The notes under the pieces were generated by a model. The model did no database searches and was not told the origin of the DNA. It saw only the letters and a program-made list of their open reading frames with translations. Shown here in pieces: positions 21,121 to 32,960 of a DNA stretch of 64,000 nucleotides (position 1 is its first letter; every line of letters begins with the position of its first letter). The DNA comes from Pollenia angustigena (taxonomy: Eukaryota; Arthropoda; Insecta; Diptera; Polleniidae), in assembly GCA_930367215.1 (NCBI GenBank), contig OV884060.1:178385253-178449252 (forward strand), read 5' to 3'. A program made the position numbers and the translations under genes.

Positions 21121-22654
21121 TATTTTTAGAAATGAAAGAACGTAGGTATTTTTTTTATTTTAAATATTAACTTCTGGGGGCAATTTACGAAATTCGATAT
21201 CGAGCGAAATTCTGATTAAAATTGTATTGTAATTTTGATTGATATCGAATGCCATAGTTTGGCTTCTAGTCTCATATTTACTATTTATAAAAAGAAATAA
21301 GTTGTTTCAAGTCTTTGGCCACTACGTACATGAATAATATCATAAAAATAATTTCATAATAGAACGGTTCACTTTTAGCATTTGCTGAGCGTACTTTTTT
21401 AAAGAATATATTCAGAAGCAACAAAAGTTACTAAACTCATGCCCTACAAAATGTAATTTTTATACCCTTCATCGAAAGTAAAAGGGTATATATAACTTTG
21501 TCATTCCGTTAGTAATCTTCAACATACATTCTTGTCATCTTTTCTTGGACGTAAGCCTTAAAAAAACACAATTTTTAACGGATAATTTAAATATTTATTT
21601 GAGTTTTACTTGTACTATGTTCTACAAGAGATCATTTTTATTGTATTGAAATATGTAGTTGTATTAAAAACATATTTGACGCGAAAAATAGAAAGGGACC
21701 TAAGGGTTTTGCCATTTTAAAGATTTAAATACATGTATCTTTGGTGTAACATCACTGAGCGTGTTGGTATTGGTCTCATTTGAAAGCGACACATCTCAAC
21801 CTTGTTGGGGAACCTTGAAAACGCGCGTAGGTCGTCCCAACCTCTTGTTTTGTGTAGTTGCTTTTTACTGTTCCCTTTACCTTACTGGTCCCTTTCTCTA
21901 TGCGCTGTCACATATATAGTTTATATATATGTATATATGTATACATATATACATATGAATTGAAAACATAATTGTATATACACTTTGATTACTTCAACAT
22001 CTAGAAGAACAGTTTACGACATTTAAAAAATTGAGAAAAACTAAAATAAGAGATTTTTTTGCCTTGTATTCACTTTTCAACTTATGAATCGACTTTTCTT
22101 TACCCAATCGTCACCAAACTTCATAATTTTTGTTTTTATATACAAGGAAACAAAATTAGCCCAGATATTTTTTTTTTTTTATAAAAAAAACAACTTTTTT
22201 TACCCGGTGTTTATTGATATTAAGAAAAATTGCAAAAATAGCCACCCTAATGTTTATGTGTGCATAAAACTTAGTTATCTCCTATAGAAAAATTAAACTC
22301 ATATTTTTTACACGCAAATAAGTTTATTTTTTAAAGTAACCAATTTCCTTTCTTAACACAGAAAATCCAATAATAGTTTAATGATTTTAACATATTTTGT
22401 TCGTATCAAGGCCCATCTATCAGGTCTGCTTACTTGTACAAAAACAAAAAACGATTCGTTTTAGTTGTCAAAACTTTACTACCACATATACAAAGCAAAA
22501 GGAAAAAAACGTGTATGTGTGGCATACCATAAACGTAAACAAACGTATACATGCACATATAAGCAAAATGTAAACAACTTTTGACAACTAAAAAGAACAT
22601 AAACAATGATCATCAGGCTTCTTGCGCAGACCTTTTCAATGGGCCTTGGTTCGT
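21121..22654. other. Repeat-rich spacer
   Basis: 21465-21540 starts with tacccttcatcgaaagtaaaagggtat, which is inverted around the repeated 'accctt/aagggt' and is typical of a dispersed fly repeat end. 22040-22130 resembles 5930-6020. 21185-21250 has a gatatcga pair in inverse orientation. (TA)n-rich DNA lies at 21915-21955. No gene is recognised. The ORFs at 22084-22287 and 22479-22709 have no motif. Confidence 0.4.
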
Positions 22655-23700
22655 ATTTAGTAAAATTTTCTTGAATAAACAAAAATTTTCTCATAATCAA
22701 AAAATTCATGTTTTTGATATATGATCAAAAATTTCTTAAGACAAGATAGGTATACAAAAGAAGCTTGTTTTTATTAAAAATAAGAAAGATTTGGCTTAAA
22801 TCAAGCTGCATTAATTTAATATTAGTCTGGTTACCTTGATTAATTAAAAAAATCGAATTTCTTGCATCTGGAAACAAATACCTACTAGGGATTTTTTTTT
22901 AATTTTTCAGAAAAAGTTCAAGAAAACTGGGTTTAATTCAATTAATTTTTATTTGAATCGACATCTTAAGCAAATCAATAAAAAGTTTCTTTTTTATTAA
23001 GTTTTCCTTAAACTAAAGACTAATGCTATACCTTTTTATGTTAAAAAAATTAAGGCTTTTCTTCGAATTTTGTAAAATATTAATAGCCGATTTCACTTAT
23101 TTACATATTTAAATACCAATTTATGTTTAAAATTAGTTTTTCATGTCATATACAGCCATGTCACAGAGCACAATTCTGTTCGGAAACGGAATTCATTCCG
23201 TATTTTGGTGCTTCAGAAAATGACGAAAAAATGTTTCGGAATGAAACCATTTTTGTTTTCAAGAACAGTATGGGAGTCGTCTGTATCTGAAAGGCCATAA
23301 AACTATCAAAATACACTTTCCATCAACAAACAAATATGTTTTCTTCAATTCCGAACGGAATTGTACTCTGTGACATGGCCCATAATAAAATTATAGGAAC
23401 AACTATATTTAAATATTTATATTTTAAATATATTTAACTATTATTTAAATATGAATTGATATTTAAATTGATTTGTTGAAATTATACTTAATGAATAATA
23501 TATGAATAATAATATGAATAATACTTAATTTTTTTAGCTGTATTTAAATATATGTAGTTCGCTTTGAGTCATAACTTTTTGCTTAAACTTTAAATAAGAA
23601 AATTTTGCCTTGAACGAGAATGGTGCAAAATATTTTTAGTTCAAGCCATATTTTGTGGTGCTTTAATAAATAATTCTTTCCGTGTATTTCCCCAAAAAAT
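22655..23700. repeat. Dispersed repeat C, second copy
   Basis: 22655-23075 matches 190-515 and 23533-23690 matches 1640-1770. The copy is interrupted at 23155-23385 by a MITE. The identity of the family is unknown. Confidence 0.65.
23156..23386. mobile_element. MITE, about 230 bp
   Basis: Inverted ends of about 30 bp start GCCATGTCACAGAG and contain ATTC-GTTCGGAA, with two mismatches between ends. A truncated inverted copy is at 40424-40606. No clear target duplication was found. Confidence 0.75.
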
Positions 23701-23821
23701 CCTAACTTTTTTTTTAAATCCCCAATGAAAACCCCAAACCCCAAATCAAATTTTTTGTCCCTTTTAGCAACGAGAAAACCCCTAATTTGGGGTCAAAACC
23801 CCAAAGCTGGCAGCCCTGTTT
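23701..23821 (-). mobile_element. hAT-like element end
   Basis: On the minus strand it starts CAGGGCTGCCAGCTTTGGGG and continues in repeated 'ccccaaa' blocks. It is similar in style to the ends at 33954 and 35790. It cuts into the copia fragment. The partner end was not found. Confidence 0.5.
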
Positions 23822-24240
23822 AACAGCATCATATGTTATCAGCTCATCATTAGAATCTATTAAATTAACTTGGGCTTTAGCACTTCTACCTTCTGCGAAA
23901 TACATAAGTATACTACATGAGGATAAGTTTTCCACCCTTGAGAATTTCACTCCATGTACCAAATTTTTCTGTACCATGAGCTTCAAATCATTTTCATTGA
24001 GGTGTCCCATTTGATGATGCCACGCATCTATGCTGCTAGATTTAGATTCAGAAACTGCTGCTTGTTCTCGTTCATCGTCCAAATAGAACAGGTTGCCGAT
24101 TCTTTTTGCAGTGTACAAATGACGATCGTTTTTCATTATTATAGCGCCATCAGTTTGAAATACCACGTCATACCCTTTCTCTGTAATTTTAGAAACAGAC
24201 AGCAAATTTGTTCTTAAATATGAGTACATACCTACACCTC
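23822..24240 (-). pseudogene. Copia gag-pre-integrase fragment
   Basis: The minus frame reads YLRTNLLSVSKITEKGYDVV, then a WHHQMGHLNENDLKLMVQKN segment. This is the gag-pre-integrase (zinc-binding HHCC) domain that precedes the integrase core of Ty1/copia elements. The expected C-x2-C pair is lost (the corresponding segment reads CSILMYFAEG). The reading then runs into a hAT end at 23821, so the open frame to 23714 is chimeric. No integrase core, reverse transcriptase or LTR is present here. Confidence 0.7.
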
Positions 24241-24817
24241 TTTAAATGCTTTCCCCGCATAATTACCAAAAATACTGGCATTTTTGGCGAGGTAATTATC
24301 CGTGGAATACGTATTACAGTTATGTACAATTTTTATCGAATACTAGTTATAACTTTGTACCTATAAAGTCCTTGCTTTTACGCAAATAAATAACAACGTA
24401 ATTCAACGGTGTTCATCATTTTATAAATTTTGTTATCGTTGTAAATTTTGCTACAAAAAGTCCTTTAAATTGAAAATTGCTAGTCACTGAATCTAATTAC
24501 CAATTATGTTTTATTAAAGTCTAATATCATACTGCTAAAAATCACTGATTTATGATGGGTCTGTGATCAAATTTGCAATAATACTCAATTTTCCATCCCT
24601 GAATTAAACGACTAAATATTTTAAGTACATACATACATAAGTATGTGTTTGCATACCTAAAAGGCAAAAACACATAAAGTAGACCAACCATTGTACCCAA
24701 CGTACTTAAAATTAAAGCAAAAGTAAATAAGCAAAATAAAGTTTCAATATTGTACATGTAGTAATTACTGAGTTAACTCATTTTATGAATAAATGAACAT
24801 GTTGGTTTTATTTTCTT

Positions 24818-24856
<39 letters not shown>

Positions 24857-25547
24857 TCTCTTCTCTCTTCTTTGTTACGATGAGTGGTACAGTAAAATCA
24901 GGTAAATTAGCTCGTACTTAAGGCATAGAAAATGACTAAATGCTGTAAAACAAAATTTTTATTCTATGGACACGAATGCAATTTCAAAAGAGACTTGAAG
25001 AAAGTTTTTGCAGTAAATGTTTCATTATATGGATGCGGACTTTGCAATTTTCGTATGTATTTAGTTTATAGCTTTAAAATTCATAAAATCCATAAAAAAA
25101 ATGCATGACTTTGGGCAAAACTGGGAGACCTGGTCTTTTGTTTGTTGATATTTCATCACGTAGTGGTGTCCGTATATGGTTATAGATAGCATAGTATCTC
25201 AATGTTGAAGTAAAGAAAAAAAATTAAATTAAAAAATTTTAGGGATTTTTTCACTTTTGCGGCTGACTAAAGGCTACCTAAACGGTGTTAAAAATCATTC
25301 CTAGGAAGTTAATATGCTCAAGAAAGTTGTTTATTGAGATCTTAGGTACATTTCTGTAATTATTGTTTCCTTGAATTTTCTTTTGGTTTCCTACCTATGG
25401 ACCTGAACAGGGGAAATAGGTAAAAAAAAATCAATTTTTTTAAGTTTTTTGCGATTTTGATCTTGAAGATGAAGTTTTTTGGATTTTATATGTTCACAAT
25501 TTTTGTTCTTTGTGGCAAGAGCTACATAACATTGTCTACATTACATT
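24241..25547. other. Spacer with CT microsatellite
   Basis: A (TC)n tract lies at about 24823-24870. The phrase catgactttgggcaaaactg at 25106 recurs at 27972 on the other side of the Harbinger element. No gene is recognised. Confidence 0.45.
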
Positions 25548-25733
25548 GGGTCTCATGCATAAAAACGAGTAAAAGCGCTGAGTTGAAGCAGGTGAGCAAT
25601 TGCTCATAAAGTCGAGTTTTATCAAACAGCAACAGCTTTTGCTCAATTTCGTATGCATAAAAAAGAGTTCAAACCAATTGCAATTACTTGAGCAAAGGGA
25701 GTTCAAACGTGTAACTGTTATTGAAGTGTAAAC

Positions 25734-26556
25734 ATGTCGTCAAGTGAAAGTGAAGTAGAAATAGAACTAAATAATAACAATAAAGTAGAAAATGACGACA
25801 TTTCTGAATTTTTAGTGGAAAAAATAAAACAAAATAAATATTTCTTAGAAAAGAGTCAATTACCAAGTATAAAAAATAAAAAAAAAACAAACTATAGAAG
25901 AATGTGTAAAAGAAATTTAGCAGAAATTTGGAATTGAATTAACGGGGAAAAATATAATAAAAAAAATAGCTAATATGAAATGTCGTATAAAAAATAAAAT
26001 AGACAGAAATAAAACAGGCAATAAAAAAATAAATTTAAAAAACTGGGAAACTGATTTGTCACAAGTGCTTTGTGCTAATTCAAATCCCTCAACAAACAAA
26101 CTTCCAGGTAAATGTAACGTTATCGAATTCAAATTTTGTTGTTGATTTCGCTCTTCGTTTATTTTTTTACAGTTCATCTCTCTCTTGGAACTAATGATGA
26201 CAACTGTACGTTTGATACATTAGAAGAGATATCAGCAACAACATCCTCAGAAACAAAAAGAACAGCAACACCAGTAGCAAAACAACAAAGAAAGCGCCGT
26301 TGAACTGATAATAATGACCAACCTGTAATATTATTTTTTATTTTATTTTACATTTTGCTATATGTTGTTTATTTTGAAGGTTAACAAAAAGTCAACAGCA
26401 GTTTTGAGTCGCTATGAAACTGATGAGACAAGAGATTTGAATTTTCAAAGTCTGCAGAGGCTTGTTTTGTTAAAACAAAACAAAGTCCTTTCTGCAAAAT
26501 TACAAATTTTGCAAGAAAAACTTGTGGAAAGAAACTTGCAATTACATGAATTTTGA
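25734..26556 (+). pseudogene. Harbinger Myb/SANT-like accessory protein, broken
   Basis: The first exon opens MSSSESEVEIELNNNNKVEN. After a frame change near 25880 it continues with a helix-rich basic segment (IEECVKEIW, then KNIIKKIANMKCRIKNKI) like the SANT/trihelix region of Harbinger accessory proteins. Likely splice sites are the donor ccagGTAAAT at about 26107 and an acceptor at about 26172. A second acceptor near 26380 leads to a leucine-rich coiled-coil C-terminus (RLVLLKQNKVLSAKLQILQE), which stops at 26556. In the family this protein brings the transposase to the ends in the nucleus. An in-frame TAG and a TGA after QQRKRR break this copy. Confidence 0.6.
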
Positions 26557-26663
26557 TTTTTATTAATATATATTTAATGCCTAAAATTGAATTACATATA
26601 TTTTATTTTTGTATAAAACAAAAAAATATTTAAGATTTCCATTTATATTATTTGTATAATAAA

Positions 26664-27603
26664 CTAATTTGATAACAAATTTGCGATCATCATCCTTTTG
26701 TTTTTTCCAGCTTCTGAATTTCTTGCTCTTTGTTGTTCGATATCATTTTCTAATTGGCATACATCATTGTTGTTGTAATCGTCATTGATAAGGATGTAAT
26801 CGTCTTTTAAAAATTTAGCTATGTTATGCAAAATGAAACAACTGGCTATTACGTAGGGCGCTAACTCTGTCGATACACGAATTTTGTATTGAAAACCTTT
26901 GCTTCAATTGCCCAAAACACCGTTCTATAATGACACGCTCCCTTGTAAACACTTTGTTGAATGTTTTTTCTATGTCAGTTGTTGGGTTCCGGCATGGTGT
27001 CATTAGTCATGGGCATATTCCATAGCCCTCATCCCCGAGAAGTAATGCATCGTTTGTGGCATTTTGCATAATTCTACATAACTCGCTATTTCGTAAGATA
27101 CGTGAGTCATGAACTGAACCAGGCCAGGTTTTTTTAATTTTTATATGCGTAAAATCAATCACTCCAATTGCAAATGGAAAGCAATAATTTCCTTGCCATT
27201 TCATTTGAGCATCTTTTATTTCATCAGCATCTTTCGGGAATTTTATCCACTCGCTTGCTTTGGCAATAGTTCGCGACACAGTTGATTGATGGACTCCAAT
27301 ATCTGTGGCTATACCATTTTGGAATCCAGGATCGGCACAAAATCTTAAATACAGTTTAATTTTATCATAGTTGCTGAGGGTATCACCACGTGTTTCTTCT
27401 GACTCCTCGAAAAAGTAATTAGCCAACCAGCAGATGCTACTATCATTAAACCTATGTATTTATCATTTTATTATTAATTAAATAAAAAAAAAATAATAAT
27501 TAAGAATACAAACCTGTACAATTTTTTATTCTCACTTGCTAAATTTTTTTTAAGCTGTTGATAACATTTTGTATTTCTTTGCGGTACAAAATATTCAGCC
27601 ATG
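26664..27603 (-). pseudogene. Harbinger DDE transposase, one stop and one frameshift
   Basis: Exon 1 starts at 27603 (MAEYFVPQRNTKCYQQ) and an intron of about 75 bp precedes 27451. The main open part, 27426-27007, has a helix-turn-helix-like GVHQSTVSRTIAKASEW, the first Asp in FAIGVIDFTHIKI, the segment GSVHDSRILRNSEL and the second Asp in LLLGDEGYG. An in-frame TGA replaces an expected Trp just after GICP. Beyond it the frame holds the TRERVIIERCFGQLKQRF segment with the third acid. A further frameshift precedes the final IASCFILHNIAKFL segment. It is recently inactivated, as the lesions are few. It is HARBI1-like in family. Confidence 0.8.
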
Positions 27604-27866
27604 ATTCCTTTTTAGTGGACGCGAGTCAACTATAAGGCATGCTCAACAAAATTTGAGCAAGAGCTCACAAAAGGAAGCAAAAGCTTGTTTTTATGCATAT
27701 GAAAATGAGCACATGCTCATCTAACTTAGTTCAAACTGAGCAAGACGAGTTCAAACGTAAGCTGTGAGTAAAAGCAAATTCATCAAATTTTATTATGCAT
27801 ACGACAAGCACCTTTTACTCAAAAAAACGAGTCAGAGCTCAAGCTCACGTTTTATGCATGAGGCCC

Positions 27867-28152
27867 ATTGTCTTAGAGGGTAAATAAAAATTCCGAACGG
27901 TTTGCAAGATATGACCCGGAGAAAATGATCATTTTTTGAAAAAATTACACCGAGGCTCCAAAAAAGAGTACATGACTTTGGGCAAAACTGGGAGACACAG
28001 GTCTTTTTTTTTGTCTATAATTTGAAATAAAAAATAATAGAGTAACATAAAAAAATAAAAAATTAGTCAGATTCTTGATCTCCCATATGAGAAAAGTACG
28101 CATTATGTGGGACATATGGTAAATTATGGGCCGATCATCATAAAATTTCTAA
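27867..28152. other. Spacer with repeat B fragment
   Basis: 27972 repeats the 25106 phrase. 28110-28152 is a fragment of family B (ggtaaattatgggccgatca), cut by the MITE at 28153. Confidence 0.45.
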
Positions 28153-28372
28153 CTGAACAACCTAAACAAAAGCGGCAAGCGTTTTTTTAAACATGAAAAT
28201 TTTATTTAAATACAATTTCAATAAAACAAACCGACATAGCGATCTGTCAAATAAGATTTATCAGCCGGGTGGTTTCTAATTCGCATTCTAATGGTTTGTT
28301 TCGTATAAATTGTATGCAAATGAGAAGTTTTGACATACAAAAAACGCTTCCGCTCTTATTTAGGTAGCTCAG
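28153..28372. mobile_element. Harbinger-like MITE, 220 bp, TAA duplication
   Basis: It is nearly identical to 4597-4816, same length, with TAA at 28150-28152 and 28373-28375. High similarity between the copies suggests recent activity. Confidence 0.85.
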
Positions 28373-28439
28373 TAACTTTTATTTTTTAGTAATATGTATT
28401 AAACTTTTTTTTTACAATATTACGTTTAGTTTCAGTTTT

Positions 28440-28760
28440 AGGTGCATTCTAATCATTTTCAGTAGCGAATTTTATATGGGCCCTATGGTAAATTATGAAT
28501 AGATTCTCAAGAAATTTAATAGTATAATTTCTAGTCATACAGAACGAGTTTGTGCAAAGTTAAATAACAATCGGTGCATTCCGCCACCAATTTATGTTAG
28601 TTTTTGAAATAGAAATACTTACATTTACTCTTTTCGTACTAACCAAATGTGCTGGATCTTAATCCAGAACTGCTCAGGAGAACTTAAAATATTCTGAGTA
28701 AAATTGTTCTGGTTTTAAAGTTATTCAAAAGTTAACGTGATTTCAAATGGCGAACATACG
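28440..28760 (+). repeat. Dispersed repeat family B, fragment
   Basis: It shares tatggtaaattatg, then tttctagtcata, then gtgcattccgccac, and later the ctggat-t-aatccagaactg block with 36150-37080 and 55490-56265. Confidence 0.65.
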
Positions 28761-29994
28761 GCCATGTCATGGAAATCGAAATCACGTGAATTTAAATTTG
28801 AACAGACTTTGAAAACTCTAACGTATTCAAAGTTCATAAAAATATTTCTCTTTAATTACCTCACACTTTGAGGATCACTTTCATCTACCGCAACTACTTT
28901 TAAAATCAGAAGAAACTGCGTTAACTTTTACAAACATTCAATTAAAAATCTTCGTCGAGTTCAATTTCACGAGGAATAATAAACTTCTAGCTTAAAAAAT
29001 GTTTTCCATTTAGAAGATGTTTCCATAATATCTTAAAAAATTACTTTCAATACTACAAATGACTTCTGGCGTCTTAAACGACACCCAATCCTGTTTTTAC
29101 ACGAATTTTAAATAACACGATTGGCGGAAAAAACTAATCCTGTCTTTACACGAACAAAACTGTATATATATATATGTATGTATATATAGTTAGAGCATTT
29201 CCAGTTTGTGCGTAAAAAAGTGCTGCCGCATGTTTTAAGAAAAATTTAAAAAATTTAACTATCTTTATTGTTAGGGGATTCACAAATTACGAACGCATGA
29301 ATGTATGTACATACAAACATATTTGTGTATGCACTTCTTTTTGTATTTTATTTTTTATTGATATTTGAGCGCGGCTAGTGCTTCTCAAAGGTATCAAAAT
29401 GATAATTAAGTGATAAGGATGAAATTCCATGTAAGTAGGCAGAACATTTTTTGAAATGTGACAACGAAAACAAAAAAGGTGTGACATTTTAATCATAGAT
29501 AGATGGGTCTCTGCAAAGAGGTTTGCAAATTGGGATCCCAAACGTACTATGTATTTATCACAGAATTTGCTGTTAAAAGAACTAAACAAATGCCTGAAGC
29601 AGTTAGTGATAGTCAGTTTCAAGTTAACGACGTTAAAGATATCGTCGGCTTAATAAGCAAACCTGCTAACTACCTTTCAGCACATTTTACACGAGAGACA
29701 AACAACTTTTTATATTACATATTTGCAGCTTAAAAGTACATACAACCAAAAATAAAGTTGGTTTTACACACTTCAAGGCTCAAAACCACACGGCATCAAA
29801 ATCTCAATTTACTTAAAAACTGGATTTAGCAAGAAGAAGTAGTAGGCATTTTTTCATTTTTTTTTTTTTATTATTTTATTTACATATGTACGTATATGTA
29901 CATATATGGATATACTTGGTGTCCTTTTTGAAACGATTTTTTTACGGTATCCTCTGGAACGTATCTACCGTGTAAAAACAAGATTCGGTGTATT
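28761..29994. other. Unassigned spacer
   Basis: 29050-29170 repeats the phrase cctgtctttacacgaa twice. 29503-29733 is an open frame of 76 codons without a recognised motif. Nothing else stands out. Confidence 0.4.
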
Positions 29995-30441
29995 TTCATA
30001 GTGGTATATATTTATGTATCTGGTAGATATTGTATCATGCATACAACAACTGCACCTACAGTACACGATACAATAAAAACATGTAAAAAAACAAAAGCAG
30101 CTGCCAACAGAGACTTTAGTTCTCTTGTTCTCCTATATACTTAAGCATGAAAACACACACGTACAATACACTGTGTACCAGTTTGAATATTTTTAAGGTG
30201 TTTAGTATCTATTCGGTGTTCGGCAAGTAAGCGTTGAATATAGAAAGCAGTTTTTTCGTAGTTTGTTTTTACGTCTGTATATGCTTTCAAAGTGTTTGTA
30301 AAATACATATGTGTGTACATACAGATTTGAGTATATATGTGTATACAAACATCCATACTTAAGTATTTATGACGTATTTGTACATTTTAACAAGAAGAAA
30401 TAGCTGTGTTGTTGTTAATAATTTAAACAACAAACGATAAA
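29995..30441 (+). promoter_or_regulatory. Gene B upstream block, uninterrupted
   Basis: It aligns with gene A upstream pieces 12690-12877, 14683-14710 and 15192-15394 taken together. It has the two target sites occupied by hAT elements in gene A in empty form (30170-30177 and 30198-30205). A promoter or 5' UTR role is inferred from conservation and position. Confidence 0.6.
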
Positions 30442-31223
30442 ATGGAAACTGAAAATGTAAATAAATTATTTTGATTGCGAAATATACTTGAAGACATTTA
30501 AATGTTTGAAATTTTTTTTATTCTAGTCATTAGCAAATTTAAATAGTGCTGAAATTAGTCGAAGAATTCAATGTGGTGAGTTTGTGTTATGCCAAAAAGT
30601 TGCCAGAAGCAGAGTGTGGGAAGTGTTTACAAAAATAATTAATCGAGATGGCATTGAACTCATGGATTATGTGTATTGCAAGGGTTGCGAAAAAGTTTTC
30701 CGAACACCTAAGCAAGCAACTTCTAATCTAGTGAAACATAAATGTTATACATTAAAATTCTTAAATAATGATAGTTCAATGTCAGAGATCGAGGTTGAAA
30801 AGCCCACAATAGCAGTAACTGTTGTCGAAAATTCCGTCACTAATTTGTGCAAACTTTTAACCAAATGGATTATAAACGATTGCCGTCCATATGAGCTGAT
30901 AGAAAATAAAGGCCTAAAGTTAGTTTTTCAAGAGTTTGTAAGTCTAGGATCGAAATTTGGTTGTGACATGGATATTGATAGATTATTACCGAAAACGCAG
31001 TTGATTGTGCAAAATGTGATGAATATCTACGAGCAATGTTTTCTAGCGGTTAAGGCTGAAATAGCTGCGATAAAAGAAAATGGTTTCAGCTTGACTGCCA
31101 CTATATGGACTGATAACTTCTCTAAGCAAAGCTATTTAGCATTAACGATACATTATTTGAAAGCTGGCGTATTGAAATATCGTCTGTTAGGACTAAGGGC
31201 GGTGGATGGCGAAAAACATAGCA
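30442..31223 (+). CDS. hAT-transposase-derived gene B, exons 1-2
   Basis: Exon 1 is 30442-30456 (METEN, donor GTAAAT). Exon 2 is 30527-31223 (acceptor attctag, donor GTAAGT, phase 1). With exon 3 at 49345 the predicted product is 622 residues. The BED finger has YCKGCEKVF, then HKC. The region LLTKWIINDCRPYEL and the Asp of IWTDN are kept. Exon 2 is one codon longer than in gene A. The first 60 residues differ more than the rest, so the finger itself may have diverged in binding. It lies on the same strand as gene A. No stop or frameshift is seen. Like gene A it is probably a nuclear DNA-binding protein of unknown function. Confidence 0.72.
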
Positions 31224-31546
31224 GTAAGTATTTTTATTTAAAAAAAAGTAAGAATCATTAATTCTAAAATAAGAACTGGGCATTACTTAAAGGTAGAACT
31301 TTATCAGACGTACATGTATGTAGCAAAGTTGTATACCGAAACGAATTTCGGTATCGATAATTAACTTTTTTTATTTCGGTATTTTATTTATATCGGTATC
31401 AGTATACCGGTATAGAAACTTTTATAACGGTTTATATCGGTATAACAATAAAAATAAAATATGTGTGTATGTATTTTATTATTCATATATACATTTGTTT
31501 ATGTATTATATTTCATTTATGGATTTCAACTAAAAATATTACAGTA

Positions 31547-32783
31547 TTTTTCGTTTAGCTGCACATTCAAGTTTGCACGAAAATTCGTGCAGGTACGCAA
31601 AATATTCTCTTACGCAGTATTCACTTAGCAGCATAAATAATACTTTTATAAGAATTCACTTACCTGCATAAATGTGCACTTATGTAAAATTTTTTTCTTA
31701 TTACAAAAATAGATTAAGTCATGCAATCATTATTTTCAACAAATTTTTTTAATACAGTTGTAAATTTAATATTAATATATGTTTATAAAACAATTTCGCG
31801 GCTTAGACCTATGTTAAATTATTGGCTGGCAATCAGAAAGTTTTATGCGGGGCAAAATTTTATTTTCGTATAAATCTAAGTTGGACCATGGCGATCATTT
31901 TAAAGAAAAAATCGTCCAAATGATATAGATCTCATTGGTGGTGCAATATGAAAATAAGATTTTGCCACGCCCCTCCGCCCGCAGACCGAAAATCAAAAAT
32001 CAGACTTCACAGTGTCACCCGCCTGAATATTCTGAAGATTCCCTGAAAATTTCGTCAACATTTTCTATGTAATCAAAAGTTTGAAACGGCAAAGTTTTTT
32101 GATATTTTTTTTTTAATTAAAATTAAAAAAATAACTTATTGAAAAAAAATTCACAATTTAAAATTTTTACAATTTTTAGTAATCTATGTAATCATTTTGG
32201 TAATAGGTACAAACTCAACAAATTGTTTGCTTGATTTTTTCTGTATAGGATAACTTCAAGCAATTTGACACAAAATTTGTTCTTTTCTATTGAGTTTTTC
32301 GAAAGTGAGCGTGTTTTCAACAGACGGACATGGCTAAATCGACTTAGAATTACTCATGGAGCCAGAATATATATACTTTATGGGGTCTGAGATGGCTAAT
32401 AAAAAAGTTTCACACGGAATTACAAGCTAAGTACACGCTCAATCACCACTTTTGGTAATGGAGAGTGCACACACAAACACATCTGCCAGATCAAATGTAT
32501 TTTCAATTTAAATTTTTATTTCAAAATTAAATTTTTTGCCTATCTTTTTCATAAAATAGCGATATGATACATTTTTTTTATGAGGCACTTAAAAATAATA
32601 TTTTGTATTAAAAATAAAAATTGTTGACCAAAAATCAAATGCTGTTATCCAAAATATGCACTTAAGCAAAATGCACGAACACGATTTTTTTTTCTAACAA
32701 AATTTAGCCATCATACACAATGCTATGTATTTTGTGCAGGTAGGCAAAAAATGCAGTTAAGTGAAATGCAGCTAAACGAAAAA
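31547..32783. mobile_element. Inverted-end element, 1237 bp, TA duplication
   Basis: Ends are TTTTTCGTTTAGCTGCA and its exact inverted copy, flanked by TA (31545-31546, 32784-32785), suggesting Tc1/mariner-type integration. Its right part contains a repeat B segment at 31800-32430 (gtgttttcaacagacggaca, then tcgacttagaattact). It is non-coding. Confidence 0.65.
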
Positions 32784-32824
32784 TATGTATCACCACAGTG
32801 ACAATACAAACTTAAATCAGTAAA

Positions 32825-32960
32825 GCGCCAAGAGTACACTTGTCAAATGCTTGTTATGCTAGAAAATTCACTTCTGTGCGTGTGCTGGATTTAATAGAAA
32901 CACATTTTCACTAGAGTTACCACAACCTTTGTTGAGTATTTTGATAAGTGTATTTGGCCC
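32825..32960. mobile_element. Small MITE, about 136 bp
   Basis: Ends are GCGCCAAGAGTACACTTGTC and the inverted GGGCCAAATACACTTATCAA. A related end is at about 16492 in the gene A intron. The duplication is not resolved. Confidence 0.5.

Larger units (their letters stand above)
25548..27866. mobile_element. PIF/Harbinger transposon, 2.3 kb, two genes
   Basis: Ends GGGTCTCATGCATAAAA and the inverted GGGCCTCATGCATAAAA are flanked by ATT on both sides (25545-25547, 27867-27869). Several gagttcaaac and gagcaa motifs repeat subterminally in both ends. It encodes two convergent genes. One is a Myb/SANT-like and coiled-coil protein on the plus strand (25734-26556). The other is a DDE transposase on the minus strand (27603-26664). 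Two genes is the standard organisation of autonomous Harbinger elements. Lesions in both genes make this copy defective. Confidence 0.85.

Noticed and set aside
29503..29733. 76-codon ORF in the spacer before gene B
   Set aside because: No recognised motif, no conserved counterpart upstream of gene A, and length is unremarkable for AT-rich DNA.
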